Below are positions 10,801-23,755 of a stretch of DNA of 53,945 nucleotides, piece after piece. Under the pieces are notes generated by a model. The model saw nothing but the letters and a program-made list of their open reading frames with translations, did no database searches and was not told the origin of the DNA. The stretch comes from Brachionus koreanus (taxonomy: Eukaryota > Rotifera > Eurotatoria > Ploima > Brachionidae), in assembly GCA_016987375.1 (NCBI GenBank), contig PJRA01000263.1:4588786-4642730 (forward strand). The letters run 5' to 3'. How positions within the stretch are numbered: position 1 is the stretch's first letter; each line of letters opens with the position of its first letter. A program made the position numbers and the translations under genes.

Positions 10801-12996
10801 CCTTCACCATTAATCAATCTAAAGTATATTGACGTTGCACTCAGAATTATTTCAAAGTGATGAAATGTGTTCTATATCAATAAAAAGACAGGAGCTTTAG
10901 AAGTACCTTTGTGTTTGATGCAATTTATGGTTCTGTAATCCCACTTGCTAAAATTGAATTAGTCCTCTATTTTAAGAAGCAACGATCATCAAAAAAGAAA
11001 ATTAGATTTGGCTTAGAGGCTGTAATCTCATTGGGCAAAGATCGGATTTCGAGTTGGGGGAATTTTTTGAATAATCGGTTTAGTGTTTAAATAATCTCAA
11101 ATAAACTAAATGAAATTTTTTTCATTAATCTTAAATTTTACATATTTGATCTAATTGAGAATGATAAATGAATAAGTTTTAACAAATGGACCTTTTGAGT
11201 CAAATATCTGAATTATTTTAATACAATATAAATGATTCTTTGATAAAAACATAATTGCATGTTTAAGCTAAAAAAAATATTGAATATGTTCGTGAAGTTA
11301 AAATAAATTTTTTTGACGCACATTAAATTTCCATCACAGATAAACTTTTTTCTGTCTAAAAAAATCAATTAACATGATAAAATTTTTTGCCAAATTTAAG
11401 ACTATTATTAGAAATAAAAATATCTAATGATTTCTTTCCTTAAGGAAAAAAGCTTTCAATTATTGTTTCGTTTATTCTATTAGGACAAATTTAAAAAAAT
11501 ATCCATTAAACACAAAATACTTCTTAACTTGGTATGATTTAAAAAAAAATAAATATATCATTTTATTCAATGAATGACTATTAGAATGTTTATGGCATAT
11601 AAATGAGCTAAACAATCAACAACTATTTAATTAACAATTAAGTTTTATAATAAGAAAATAATTTTCTTCAATTTTAAAATAACTTTATTTTAAAAATACT
11701 TAAATTAAAATTAATAAGGCTTTCTAATTATCCCACAAGAGGAAACAAAATTGTGGGAAATTTAAATTAGCTTCTTTAAAAGATTCAATCTAATCCAAGA
11801 TAAAACTTAAATTAGCTAAATTTTAAAAACAGTTGTATTTATAGTTTTTTTGTTCTCGTCATTTTTACACTTTAAAATGTTGTAGAAACTGTTCAATTGT
11901 TTATTAAATGATCAATCTATTTAAAGCAAGAAAAAAATTTCAACAATCAAACTTATCAGCTTATTAGAAGAATTTAATACCAAAATTATTATTAAATAAA
12001 CAATTAGATTTAATTGATTTGCAAAAAAGCAGAACTTGAGTTAGATGTTACCTAATAAATTATTCAGACATGAAGTGTTTTATTTTAATTTATTTTAGAC
12101 AAAAAAAAACATAAACATCTAATTTAAAATATTTTTCAATTCTTATTGTAAAAGCTAAAAATAATTCCTAAGCATCGAGATGCGTTTTTTATTTTTTTCA
12201 AAATACCATTATCTTTTTCAACAGAAATAAAATTACATCGAACCACATCGGAGTATTATTATTTTTAGACTATGAGTAATTGAATTAAAATAATCGATAG
12301 GAAAATACCGTAATCTAATTTTTTTTGAAAATATAAAAAATTATGAAGTTATAAAATTGAAATTTGTATTATTAATGATTTCCTTACTCTTGATGATCTA
12401 ATGATTCCCAAGCAGAAATTTTTTAATTGAAGGTCCAAGTTTCATCAAAGGTTTTCAAATAAGATATTTTAAATTGATTTAAGAACGAAGAAGGGAAGCT
12501 TATGTGAACATGTTTACATGGGAATACTTAAATTATAAAAAATTTAGGAAAAAAAATTCAAATTTCTGCGTAAAAAAATTGAAAATAAGACTGATTCACC
12601 TTATTGTTAAATTTACAAGATGATAGAAAATATAAGATTTTTTCATTGTTCTTTTTCTTTTTATCTAAAAATCACAATAATAATAAAAAAAATTTCTCAT
12701 TTCCTATCAATTAAATTTCCATTTCATCTATTTTTCTATATTTTTTGTAGACTAATTTTGGTTTATAACTGATAGCAACTAACAACATAAACAACATAAA
12801 ATCTTAATTTGATTAAATTGTCAATAATGTTTTTTCATTTAATTTCTAATAGTCAACAGGTTAGGGTTAATTTTAATTTTTATGTATTTTTTGAATCTTC
12901 AAATCTTTTTTTCTATCTTTCTATCAAATTTAAGGCTTATTTTAAATAAAAAGACTTCTAAAATGATCATACCGCGTTTTTCTGCTTATACAGTTA
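7893..12996. other. Gene desert, left part
   Basis: About 5 kb of very AT-rich sequence upstream of the GPCR. Apart from a TA dinucleotide run at 10506-10525, I see no coding exon, RNA gene or transposon end. GC-richer islets at about 9630-9760, 10190-10290 and 10860-11050 have no frame or motif I can name. Confidence 0.45.
10506..10525. repeat. (TA)10 microsatellite
   Basis: Uninterrupted TA dinucleotide tract of about 20 bp. Confidence 0.9.
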
Positions 12997-13139
12997 TATC
13001 ATTAACTTTTTGAGATGAGACTGATGTGGATATTTGGGCGGATGTTCAAAATGTATTGTTTAAAAGATTTTTATTGATAAATTCTCAGCCTCAAAATCCA
13101 TCTCAGCCTGATCTCAAAAAGTTACAAAGTTAATGGTAT
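12997..13139. repeat. Imperfect foldback (MITE-like) element
   Basis: The left arm (12997-13031, TATCATTAACTTTTTGAGAT onward) is the imperfect reverse complement of the right arm (13097-13139). The arms share ATTAAC, ACTTTTTGAGAT and CTGATG/GAGATGGAT blocks. The right arm has an extra 8 bases (a duplicated AAAGTTA). The loop between the arms is about 65 bp. The size and structure suit a small non-autonomous DNA element, but no transposase or clear target duplication is visible, so the class is open. Confidence 0.55.
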
Positions 13140-15306
13140 CACGGTAAGTGCCTTCATATCATGTCATGTTTAAAAAAAACTTGGCGCCTTTGACAAGAAT
13201 AAATTTTATTATGAAAAAAGAGTTTAAAGATTAATTGATAAGAGAAAATTTGAATTGAAAAAAAAATTTAGTTTATTATTTAAAGAGAATATAGAATAAT
13301 CTCTAAGGGGTATATTTGGCAACTGTCTAAAAGAAAAAATGCGGTAATCTTTTTTAAGCTACAAAAATTAATTATTTAAAATTGTATAAACATTTATTTT
13401 AGAAAATTTTGATTTTGACATTTATTTATAAAAATAAGCTTGTGGTAAATCGATTCCCCAAAATAAAATTATCTTTCAATAAATTTTAATGCGTCTTTGG
13501 AATAGATTAAAATTTAAAATTTTGTTATTTTAGCAAAGAAATTTAAACGCTACTTAAATTGATTAATTTCGAAGAAGGAAAGTTCTAACAACAAGAAAGA
13601 ACAATTAATTTAGATTGTTTTTATTTCTCACAATATTTATTTTAAATCTTTCAGCAGCAATCACTAATGAATATTATCTATTAAACTTAAAATCCTCTAA
13701 TATTTACGCAGTTTTATTTTAATCTCATGATCTTTTTTCTAACTAAGATGCATTTAAACTTTTAAAATCTTCTTATTAATGCTAACTAATAGAATAACTA
13801 ATTAAATTATGCAGCTCTTTCAAACAAATAGCTTCAAATATTTATAAAAGTCACATTTAAGAGTTTCAGTTTTCTTAAGAGTATTGAAAATTTTTTGCTT
13901 ATGTTATTTTATAAAATGAAATTTTCAGCTAAATTCAATCTATTGAATGGAAATATTGAGTATTTTTTGAAAACACTAGTTCAATTCAATTAAAATATCA
14001 AAAATGTTTTTATTTTTCCATTTAAATTATCTATCATATCTCATTAAGAAAGCAATTTAGAAATAAAATTCCACAAACTAAAAAAAATAACTTTAAAACT
14101 ATACGAAAAAATCTCTTTATAAAAAAGAAAGATTTCTTATTTTAAAAAAATAATAATCAAAAAGAAACTATTTAAGATATCGAATTTATTTTATTTAATC
14201 ATCCATGATTTATAACTCAAGCCGTAAAATTAAAATTATGTTTTAATAGTTCTATTTGAAAACAGGGACCATTTTAAAACAAATTAAGATCATATTATTA
14301 ATCAATTTACAAGTCATTTTCTTATGATATATTGTTTCTAATAAATAAAGTGTTTTAAAAGCCTAAAAATAAGTATTTGGAAAAATATATTTAATCTATT
14401 CTGAAACTATAATCAAGGCGGCTCTTTTAATCTATTCAGTTTAAGTATTAGATACGTCTATAGCCGTTTTGAAGGATAATTAGCTAAAACATTATAAAAT
14501 GCTCTAAGAAACTGACTATATCGTTTGCCAATATATTACTTAAGCTTTTATAAAATTACACGAGAAGCTTGTGTTTCGAGTATCGTTTTAAGTACTGTTG
14601 ATATCGATAGCTATCTTTTAAAATGAGACACATTTCTCACTTTTCTATTTCTTAAATTGAAGAGAAATGATTGAAATCAAGATTCTTTCTAATAGAATTA
14701 AAGCTAATTCATCGAATTTATCGAATATTAAAACAAAATGTATTTAATAAAATTTAAATTAAAATCAAGAAAAAAATTAATTTAATAAAATTTAAATTTA
14801 ATATCTCATTAAGTGAATTTTGTTTAGTTGAAGAGTTGAACTAAATGCAATAAATAAATTCAGAAAATTTTTTGCTTTAAATTAATCTCGATTGAATCAA
14901 AAATTAAATCTAATTAAATAAAATATGTGGTGTCAACTCGTGTAAAAGCAGTTGATTAGAAAACAACATAAAAAAATTGACACTTGTTCCAGAAAATAAT
15001 TTGGTTGTCTAAAGAAGAAAAAATGACTTGAAATTGTTCCTAAAATTTTATTTTGGTGATCTGATTTTTAATTCTTAGTTTTGAATAGCAAAGAATATAA
15101 ATGAAAATTTCACCATTATCATTAAGAATAAATTCTTATTTTTATTTATAAATTGAAAAAGAGTATTTATTATTTATAAAATTTATTATTTTAAAATTAT
15201 TGAATAAATTTTCTATAAAATAGATTCAATTGATAAAAAAAAAAAACTAAAATCAATTTTTCATTTTATTGTTGATTTATTTGACTAGAATATTCATTCT
15301 TTATCA
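13140..15306. other. Gene desert, right part, downstream of GARNL3
   Basis: About 2.2 kb of AT-rich sequence. The last 60 bp holds TTTATT motifs (near 15264 and 15275) that would be AATAAA polyadenylation signals for GARNL3 on the minus strand. Nothing else is recognised. Confidence 0.45.
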
Positions 15307-18300
15307 CTATTTCCACTTTTCTAAAATAAAAAAGTATATTAAGAGCTTTATATTTTCATATTTGATGCTTACATTTGATGAAATTATTTTTTGGTAAATA
15401 GAATACTGTTTAGGCATTTCATCTTGATCAGTGAAAATAAACTGGGAAGAAAAATTGTTAATTTCGCGTTGAATGGTCCTTGTTGAATTTTCGCACAATT
15501 GACTAAATTTTTCTCTAGCTCTAATGTTTGAATGATCAAGAAAATCCAGATTAATTTTGTATATTGAACAAGGTGGCTTTGAAGCATTCTGGATTAGCTT
15601 GCTTGAAACCGGAAATACTGAGTTAGAATGGATTGAGTTGATGTATCCTATAGAAGTATAGTGATCTTTGAAAATAATTAGATTTTAAACTCTTCTTAAT
15701 ATTTTCGAGATCTAATACCTTGTTGAGTAGGAGAAGGAGGTGGACTGTTTTCATCAGAGCCAGAATTTCTATCATAGGAACAATTGCTGCTTGGTACATT
15801 GACTATAAGTGGGTGGAATAGACGTTCAAAAATAGAAAAATCATTTGATGGCATGTTCTCATGATCAGCTGAGAAAAATATATCGTTCTACATTGAAATA
15901 AAAAATTTTAAACGATTTGATAAATCTGAAGGATTCAAAATTTCAAATATTATTATATTTTTTAAAAACCCTTATCTAAAATATTTAATAAAAAGGGAAA
16001 AATATTTTGCTAAAAATTTTAAATTACCTAGTTTTTAATATATATTTTCAACTATTCATAATTAAATTGTAACTCAGAGAGAATCAAATAATCAATAACT
16101 TTAATTTGGTTTCAAGTGCTTGTTAAGATCAATTTAAAATTGAAAAATGTAAAAAGTAAGTTAAAAGAAAACATTAAGTTAAAATCAAATTTTTAGAATT
16201 ACTTGTCTTTGATTTACAAATCTTGCCAGTAAGTCATCTAAATAAATAACCTAATGATTATAAAACACACTTTTTTAAAGGAAAAAAAAAAGCATTTGGA
16301 ATATCACTTTTTTTTAATCTAGTTCGGCCAAAAAATATAAAAATGTAGTCAATGCAGGTTTAAATAAAACTTAAAAAAGGTTAAAAACAAAAATTTTGAA
16401 ATATTTTTTACCTTGCTCGCAATCAATTTTATATTCGACATAGTAATGCTGTTGACAAGATTGCCATTAACTAGCAGTCTAATTTCAATGCATTGACTTG
16501 CAAAACCAATTACATACGGATATACACAAAGAACGCTAAAAGGTTCTGAATTCCACTGAAACTTAAAATTAGAAATTTTGTGACTGGAAGCTATACTCTG
16601 AGAGCTTGAACAAGTCTGATCTAACTTTATAAATTCTGAAGTATCTAAAAATTTTTAAGGCGTTTAATCACTAAAAATGAGGATCAATTAGAATTTAATT
16701 TACAATTATAAGTAACTAATATTTCCGGTTCGCTGTTATCGTACAAATCTACAATAGATCTAATGATCGAAAGCTGATTGAAATTTAATAGCTTCAGTAG
16801 CTCACCAGAATTAGAACTCAATAACTCGCAGCGATTCTTATACCCAACAAGTACGTAATAATCATCTTTGAATGTTTCAATTAAATTAATGAAACTGGGC
16901 ACATCCAAGCAATTTATTTCTCTTTTAATTTGAAACTGTTTTGTCACATCACTATATGTTGCTTCGGTATTTTGAAAATTTTGGAACGAGGAAGAAGATG
17001 GAATTTTTTTTTTGGAATTTGCACAATTTATGCATGAATAGTTCAATTTTTGTTTAAAGCTGAAAATAGTTATTTTTTTGCTGCACGCAGCTGCTATTTT
17101 TAGCTCATTATCGTTTGTTAGCTGTTTGCTAATCGCATACAAATGACATCCATTGATGAATTCAAGCTTGTTTTCTTTGCAGTTTGTTTTCGTTTTTGCC
17201 AATGATTCATTCAAACTACTGTCACCTAAAATTTTAGAAAATTCGCTAAGCTTGAAAACGCACAATCGGCCTTTGAAATCACAAAATATCATGATACCAT
17301 ACAAATCAGCAATGTCAATTTGTTTGAGCTGAACAGTTTTGTCAAAAATTTGCTTTATTTCCCATGGAATTGCTTCATCAATTACATAAACACCGTTGTA
17401 TGTCCCAACTACAAGACAATTGTTCCAACTGTCACTACATATAATGGAATGTTCAAATGACTGTAGAAATAACTTAGGTTCCCACAGCTTAAAGCAAAAT
17501 TTTTTATGAAAAAATTCTAGTAAAATATTTTTAAAACCTCTTTTTTTACAGCCCCTGTGGTCAGTTGACTAGTAGGTGCATCGCCTTTTATTATTGTTTT
17601 AAGTTTTAAATTCTAAACGAAAATTTAAAATTATTAGATGAAAAATATTTCAAATCATTTACTTGTCCAATTCGTAAAAACTCTGCTTTTCTATATTCCT
17701 CTTTTTTTCTACTGCTATTCGAGCCGTCACTTAAAGGCTCTCCGATACCTAATGCAATTGTTGATATTTTGCTCTTAAAGAATAAAAAAAATTTGTCAAG
17801 ACTCAAATATAAAAATAAATAGACTTACTTTAGCGTTTTCTTTATCATAAGTTGAAAAAAGACTTGTTAGGATTGCTTCTATTGTTCTTTTTCGTCGTTT
17901 GCCAAACACCGAATTGTTAAAAGCTGACTTTTCACCATTAATCACTAAAAATATAAGAAAAAATCTGAGAAAAATTAACTTCAATATTCTAGAAATTCAA
18001 ATTTACATTTGACTAGAAGAAATTCTCTAAATTCTTTATGATTTGTGAACACAGCTGGACAAGGTAGTGATGGTCCGAAAGGAGGCACAGATTGTTCACT
18101 AAATATCTTTAGTCTGAGTAAAATAAAAACAAGCTTAGAAATCTTAGAAATTCATCAATTTTCAATTACCGGTATGAGTTATCCTTTTTGCTGTAAGTCA
18201 CCAAAGCAAAAATGTGCTGAAATTGAGACCGAGCACTGGATGGAGTGAAATCAGGTTCTTCTTTATCATCTATATCCTGAAATACTATTGTAACTATATC

Positions 18301-21300
18301 ATTTCCTATGTGTCTTTTCCTCTCAAGCTTCAATATAATTTTTTATTTGGCAGTTTTAAAAAAAATTGATTCAAGTACCTGTTGCTTAGAGTCTTTGTTA
18401 TATGGAAGCAAAGTGGATACATGATACATAATTTCATGGCCCTCATATATAGTATAATATGAATATTCACCAGTTGTATCGGCTAATATTAAATCAAAAA
18501 CAAAATCAATTTGTATTATTTATTAATTTGATAGCATATTATTTCAAATTTTTGGTTCAAATTGATCGAGTGTGCTCGATTACATAAATTTGTTTAAAAT
18601 TTAATTTAATTTCATGTAATAATAATTGAGATTTAATTGTTATTCTAAAAGCCTAAAAAGTTGACGAAAAAATGTTTGAAACCAAAAGTTGTCATGGTAA
18701 AATGGCTCAATGGCATCCAAATAATAAACATTTAGAGGCTTTCATTTTTTTATTGTGTCATATAAAATTCTTATAGCAATAGAAAGAGTGCACCTTTAAA
18801 TTGGCAAAAAGGCTCTAATCCTCAACTACTAAAGAGTGTTCATGTTTGCTTGTTGTTATTGTTCTTGTTCTAAGCTGTTTAAATAGTCAGCCTCTTTTAA
18901 TGAAATAATGTTGTTACATTTAGCTGTTTTCCAATTTTTAATTTCTATGGATTTTTAAAAAAATACTAGAAAATTTTTTTTTTAATTTTCCTCATTTGTT
19001 AAATTAAGTTGATTTAAAAAAAAATTAACAAAAGAAAGTTTCGATTCCAGCTAAAAAAGTTTCCATGCTAAAAATTCTTTTTATTGTAGCAACAAACAAA
19101 ATTCAACTTAATGATTTGGAAAAAATTGATTTTTTCTTAAATTTTTTTTCTAAATTCATAAAATTAAGATATTCTTGTTTTCTCAATTTTAAGTTAAGTC
19201 TTGATAGTTTTTTTAGACTTTGTTAAAAAAAAGAAAAAGAATAAAGTGTCATAACTAATTAATTAGATTTATCAACATAATGGCAACACAAATTGGCCAA
19301 TCGGGCGGAATAACAAAATCAAATTTATCCAGTTCTGACAATACTTTGGCATTTCCTAACTTGGATTACTATAGAAGACCTGCTGCGCAGCAAACAAATT
19401 TTTTCTATCCTCAAAGTGCCCAAAGTGCCAAAGAGAGTCTAGGTGGAAAAATAGCCGAATCGAACGATGTTTACCAGGATTTCAGACAAGAACAAAATTT
19501 CAATAATCAATATTCTTTAGACGCTTATAAAAAATCCCCAGATCCATCAAATAACTGTGATAATCAAAATAGTGGTAATCAAAATTTTGCAGAATTTTCA
19601 CAATCGAACTATATCGATCCTCAGATGTATCTAAAACGCGAGCCTGAAATCGAAACGCCAAGACAAGCTTACAGAAAAGCGTTGGATCAACAAGTGGCTG
19701 AAAGAGATGCTCTAAATCTCAACTCAGAAAAGTCACGTATCAAAAGAGAATTGGACTCGGTTCAAAATTATCCATTTGGCAGAAGAAACGATAATATTAA
19801 TGATTACAATCAGGTGTCTGGATATCAGCCTTCATTTGCCACTAAGCCTTTAGAAGAACCACATCTAAGATTAAACAAAGATAACATCATTGAAAAACCG
19901 AATTCATTAGTAGCTGATTTGCCTTCATATGATCCAGTAAAGCATCGAAATGGCTATCACCAGGGATACAATTATGATCCGGTAAAAAAAATACTCTAGC
20001 ACCTTTATAACCCAAAATAGAAAATTAATAAAAAATTCTTCAGGCTTCCAGTTATTTATTTTTGTTTAATAAAACTAAAAATTATTAAATTTTTTTTATA
20101 AAGTGGGGAAAACCTGGCTCTGGAGCACCTTTAATTGATTCAAATGGTCGCAAGTTTACTAAATACACTGGACAAGTATGGTATGATACATTAGGACTTA
20201 CTTTTGATGATAGAGCTAAATTTTATGCGGATAAAAATCGACCATTGACTTTAGAAGAGCAAAAAAATGAAATGGAAATTGAAAAACAGCGCAAAAAAAT
20301 GGAAGAAGTCAATTATAAAGGAAGAACTGGTGATTTAGCTACATGGATTACTGATTTGGAAAACAAACGTGTTAATAAAATAATAAATTATGGCGCTCAT
20401 TTGAATCATACTAATGTGACAAGAGAAAAAATAAATTTGGAATATGCACGTAAAGCCAATATAAATAGTTCTACTAAAGTATATCATGATGAACTTGGTG
20501 CTCAACTCGAGGAAAGAAATCGAATGAATAAGCTTTATAAGCTTAAGAACGACGTAGCTGGAATTGAACACACTAGAAAATGGGAAGACTGGGTATATAG
20601 ATAATCGATTAAAATTTTTAAGAGATTAATTGAGTTTTTTAAGTGGGGACGGCCTGGTGGTGGTGCACCAAATCCTGACATAAGACGAAGAGATCTTAAA
20701 GAAACTCTTGAATCACCGAGAGAAAGCAAAAATTTATTTGAAGGAAATAGCTTGCCTGTTGGTCCTTCGCATCTAAATGGTAGCAATGACCAATATTTAT
20801 ATGCAAAAGGAACTGTTCGAAGCAATCATAAAAATCACTATGATAATGTACAACCTATGAGAATGTAAAAAAGCAGTTATATCCTTATTTTTCAAATTTT
20901 TTTTTATAGGAATCAAATTTTTATTCATTCCTATTAAATGGATCACGATTTTTATTTGAATAAAATTTTTTTTTGTATTAAAACTTACAAGTTGTATCAA
21001 GTCCTCCACGATATCTTTTCCAGCTCTTTAGCCGAATCTTATCCCCAATAAGATTTATAAAATTTTCAAATTCAGGACTTCCTGTTTCTAAAAAAAAAAG
21101 AACTAAAAGATATGTGAAGGAGAATTTGAAGTCTCTACCATTGGATAACATTTCGTCATCGGTTAATTGTCCATGTCTTGAATAAACTACCCCAAATTTG
21201 AAATTTATGGAACCTTCTTGTTCTTCCAAAACAAGAAGCTCTTTCTGTAAATCAGGATCGATTATTTCTTTAAATCTGTCCGCTTCAACTTGAAAATGAG

Positions 21301-23031
21301 TCAATATTTGCTTAGCAGTAATTGGCTTATTGTGATAAAATGGCAAAGTCAATTTTTGAGATCCCTTTTAAAATAGAATGAAATTTAAATTAACCCATAA
21401 GTATTTGAAATTTATTCAAGTATACTTGTTTGGTCCAAAGAATAGCTTTATATTGAGGTATGTGACGATCATTTGCATCAGTAATTACAACTGATAAAAA
21501 GTTAATATTTTTATTTCTATCTTCTACCATATAGTTTTGGTGTACTTTTTTAAAATAAAAATTTTGAACAAATCAATTTTAAAAAAATTTAAAGAAAATA
21601 GCGAAATAATATTTATAGGTATATAAATTTATTGTTCAGAAAAAAATCATTAAGTAATAATTGTGTTAAAATTATTTAGTTTATTGGCAAAATTTTTATT
21701 AGTCTATTGTCAATATCATTTAAATATTTACGAAAAGTTTATTTTTTTAATCAATTTTTACAATAAAATTCAGTTTTACTGTTTTTCCAAAGCTTTTTTT
21801 GCCCGGGCTACTTTACCATCCTTCTTTTTTGGCTCAATCGCTACCGAAGTGCATTTTGTCGCTATAGATATACAGTTTTGATTTACAGCCAAATAAATGA
21901 TGAGACTAAACCAAGTGATAATTCTTTTAAAAATAGCAGCAAATACATTTACTGTAGCCCAAGCACTTGAATTAAACTTAAACTAAAATATATATCCTTA
22001 TAACACTCCTTTAGGGCGTGAATAATCTTAATTTTTTATTCAATCAAGATCGGTCATTTACCAATTATTGTTAAACATTTATGATATAAAAAAAATAAAT
22101 ATAAGTAATAAATTTAAGCAGTGAATTAACACATGGATAGTTCTAAAATTTATTGTTATAGCACTAATTAATTTTACAATCATATAAAGATTTAAAAATA
22201 TTTTAAGCAAAAAGATTAAAATTCAAGATTCAAATTTTAAATCAAAATTATTTATCGACAAATTGTTTTAACTAACTTTTAGATATTTGGTAAAATGGAA
22301 AATTGAATTACCTCTACCGAGAAAATATTTGAAGTACCATCTTGTTTGACTTTCGGGATTTTCCAAATGAATAGTGTTACTTGTATTCAAAAACTAAAAA
22401 AAAAAACGAAAACAGATATTTAATAATTTAAATTAGATATTTTTAATTACTTCTCTGCTGTCGCCATTTTCAATTCGAAATTTTCCAATATTTTGAATGA
22501 TACCTTCTCGATCCAAAGTAAACAACTTTTCAATTTGAATTAAATAAATTTAAATTAGCAAATGTTTAATGTTAGTCCAGTCAAATTACTAGTTCCATTG
22601 ATCCGTAGTTTTTCCGGCTAAAATTTGTACGTCTGTACAACTGATCTTGAAGCGAAGTGCTAAATACAAAATTTGTTTTATGTTTTTTTTCTTTTTTTAT
22701 TTATTTTGAAACTAAATAACCTTCGATTATTTAAAAAACTAAAGCTAAAACATTCCCTTTTTTTATTAGTATCAATCATATCAGGTAAATCATTTAAGTC
22801 TTCTTGAGATTTTGGCTCAAATTGACCGATTTTCTCTAAATGAGCGGACAGAGTTTCTCCTGAGTAAGTTTTGGAGCGACGACGAGTGGTTTTAAAAAAT
22901 GGTGGAGCTTTTAAGTGGATAGAATCAAATTCATTATCTTCAAAATGATTAGCATCTTGAATGGACACTTCCAGCTTGTCTTTAATGTTTGAAATTGATT
23001 CCGGTTTAGCTAAGTTTTCGTTTTCTGACAT
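15307..23031 (-). CDS. GARNL3: GTPase-activating Rap/Ran-GAP domain-like protein 3 (RapGAP + CNH)
   Basis: The 17 exons are 23031-22721, 22659-22590, 22525-22451, 22393-22312, 21544-21426, 21364-21139, 21087-20989, 18482-18379, 18327-18170, 18113-18007, 17944-17829, 17773-17663, 17612-17538, 17487-16704, 16644-16412, 15887-15719 and 15665-15307, giving 1065 residues (vertebrate GARNL3 about 1010). Residues 110-250 carry [11 protein letters not shown] and [18 protein letters not shown]. The RapGAP domain (about 255-455) has [26 protein letters not shown] and [14 protein letters not shown]371 in the last is the expected catalytic Asn thumb. A linker has [16 protein letters not shown]. The CNH domain (about 552-900) includes [15 protein letters not shown]. 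The first 100 residues and last 120 are poorly conserved. Predicted role: GTPase activation toward Rap-like proteins. The 2506 bp intron (20988-18483) contains an antisense gene; the 767 bp intron (22311-21545) may contain another. Confidence 0.9.
19280..20868 (+). CDS. WG(K/R)PG(S/G)GAP-motif coiled-coil protein nested in GARNL3 intron; CSPP1-like?
   Basis: Three exons (19280-19981, 20104-20592, 20644-20868; introns 122 and 51 bp, all phase 0) give 471 residues. Exon 1 encodes a polar, low-complexity N-terminal half (Asn/Gln/Ser-rich, QSAQSAK, several Tyr). Exons 2 and 3 both open with nearly the same motif, WGKPGSGAP and WGRPGGGAP, the first preceded by YDP. Exon 2 then has a highly charged region, likely helical ([21 protein letters not shown]), GDLATWI and RTRKWEDW-like ends. 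A DPWG(K/R)PG-type motif beside charged coiled coil reminds me of the centrosome/cilium protein CSPP1, from memory and unverified. The gene lies wholly inside a GARNL3 intron on the opposite strand. Its stop is 121 bp from GARNL3 exon 7, so the transcripts may overlap. An AATAAA occurs near 20960. Confidence 0.75.
21776..22078 (-). CDS. Putative 68-residue single-pass membrane protein in GARNL3 intron 4
   Basis: Inferred from sequence only. Exon 2 (21965-21776) stays open for 63 codons and is less AT-rich than its surroundings. It reads [19 protein letters not shown], then [17 protein letters not shown], then a basic tail [17 protein letters not shown] and stop. A 17-base first exon (22078-22062, MFNNN) joins in frame through GTAAAT and an AAG acceptor with an intron of about 96 bp. 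The product would have one membrane helix (about residues 10-32), four Cys and a lysine-rich C-terminus. The exon cannot be spliced in frame into GARNL3, because each acceptor I tried meets a stop. I recognise no family. The first exon is the weak part. Confidence 0.4.
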
Positions 23032-23755
23032 TATTTCTTAATAACCAGCAGCATAATTCAAAAAGGCATAACAAACGCTAGTTTTTTTTTTTCAAAATCG
23101 AAAAACCAAATTTAAATTCAAACTAAAAAAAATCGAGAAGCAATTTATAATATCTTAATATGAATTTCAATAAATATCAGGTATCTAATATCGATTTAGA
23201 TTTAAAAATAATTTTTCAGCTATAGTTTAAGCTCTTTTGTGCTGTTAGAAATTTTTATGCTCAAATAAGAGGAAAATTAAAATTTAATTTGATATTTTTT
23301 CCTTGAATAATATATACCTTTAAATGAGAGTCAAAATATGTATTGAGAAACATTGTGATATCGTAAGAGGTAATTGGAAAATTATGATCATATAGTTTAG
23401 TGATTTATTTGAGCATTTTTAATATCTTTTTTTAATTTCTGCTCTATTTATATGTTAATCAAAACCTAAATCATCTATCTAAGATTCTTAATTTTATTTT
23501 ATTTAATTCAATAAACACCAAAAGGTGAGTTCAATATAGTAAAATATGGCATAAAAATAAATTAAAAGATTAAAAAGATTTTTACAACACTTTTTAGCAG
23601 TGATGATAATTTCTCACTTTGTCAAAACACAAATCTTTAATTTGAAAAGAATATTACAAGTGATATTTTTAGATCTGAAATCCATTAAATTTTTTATTTC
23701 TAAAAGCTTCCTTTTTTCAAATGAAAAATGAAAAATCTATTTTCAAAAATTAAAA
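23032..23755. other. Upstream region of GARNL3
   Basis: This should contain the GARNL3 promoter and 5' UTR. No motif stands out in the AT-rich sequence. Confidence 0.4.

Noticed and set aside
7893..15306. CRISPR array, rRNA or tandem satellite in the desert
   Set aside because: No regularly spaced repeats or rRNA-like sequence were seen, only homopolymers and one TA tract.
18045..18248. Plus-strand frame in the GARNL3 region
   Set aside because: It is the antisense of GARNL3 exons 9 and 10, which match the RapGAP domain far better.
21663..21881. Plus-strand 72-codon frame in GARNL3 intron 4
   Set aside because: Phe/Leu/Tyr-rich composition typical of non-coding AT-rich DNA; the opposite strand over 21776-21965 gives the better coding frame.
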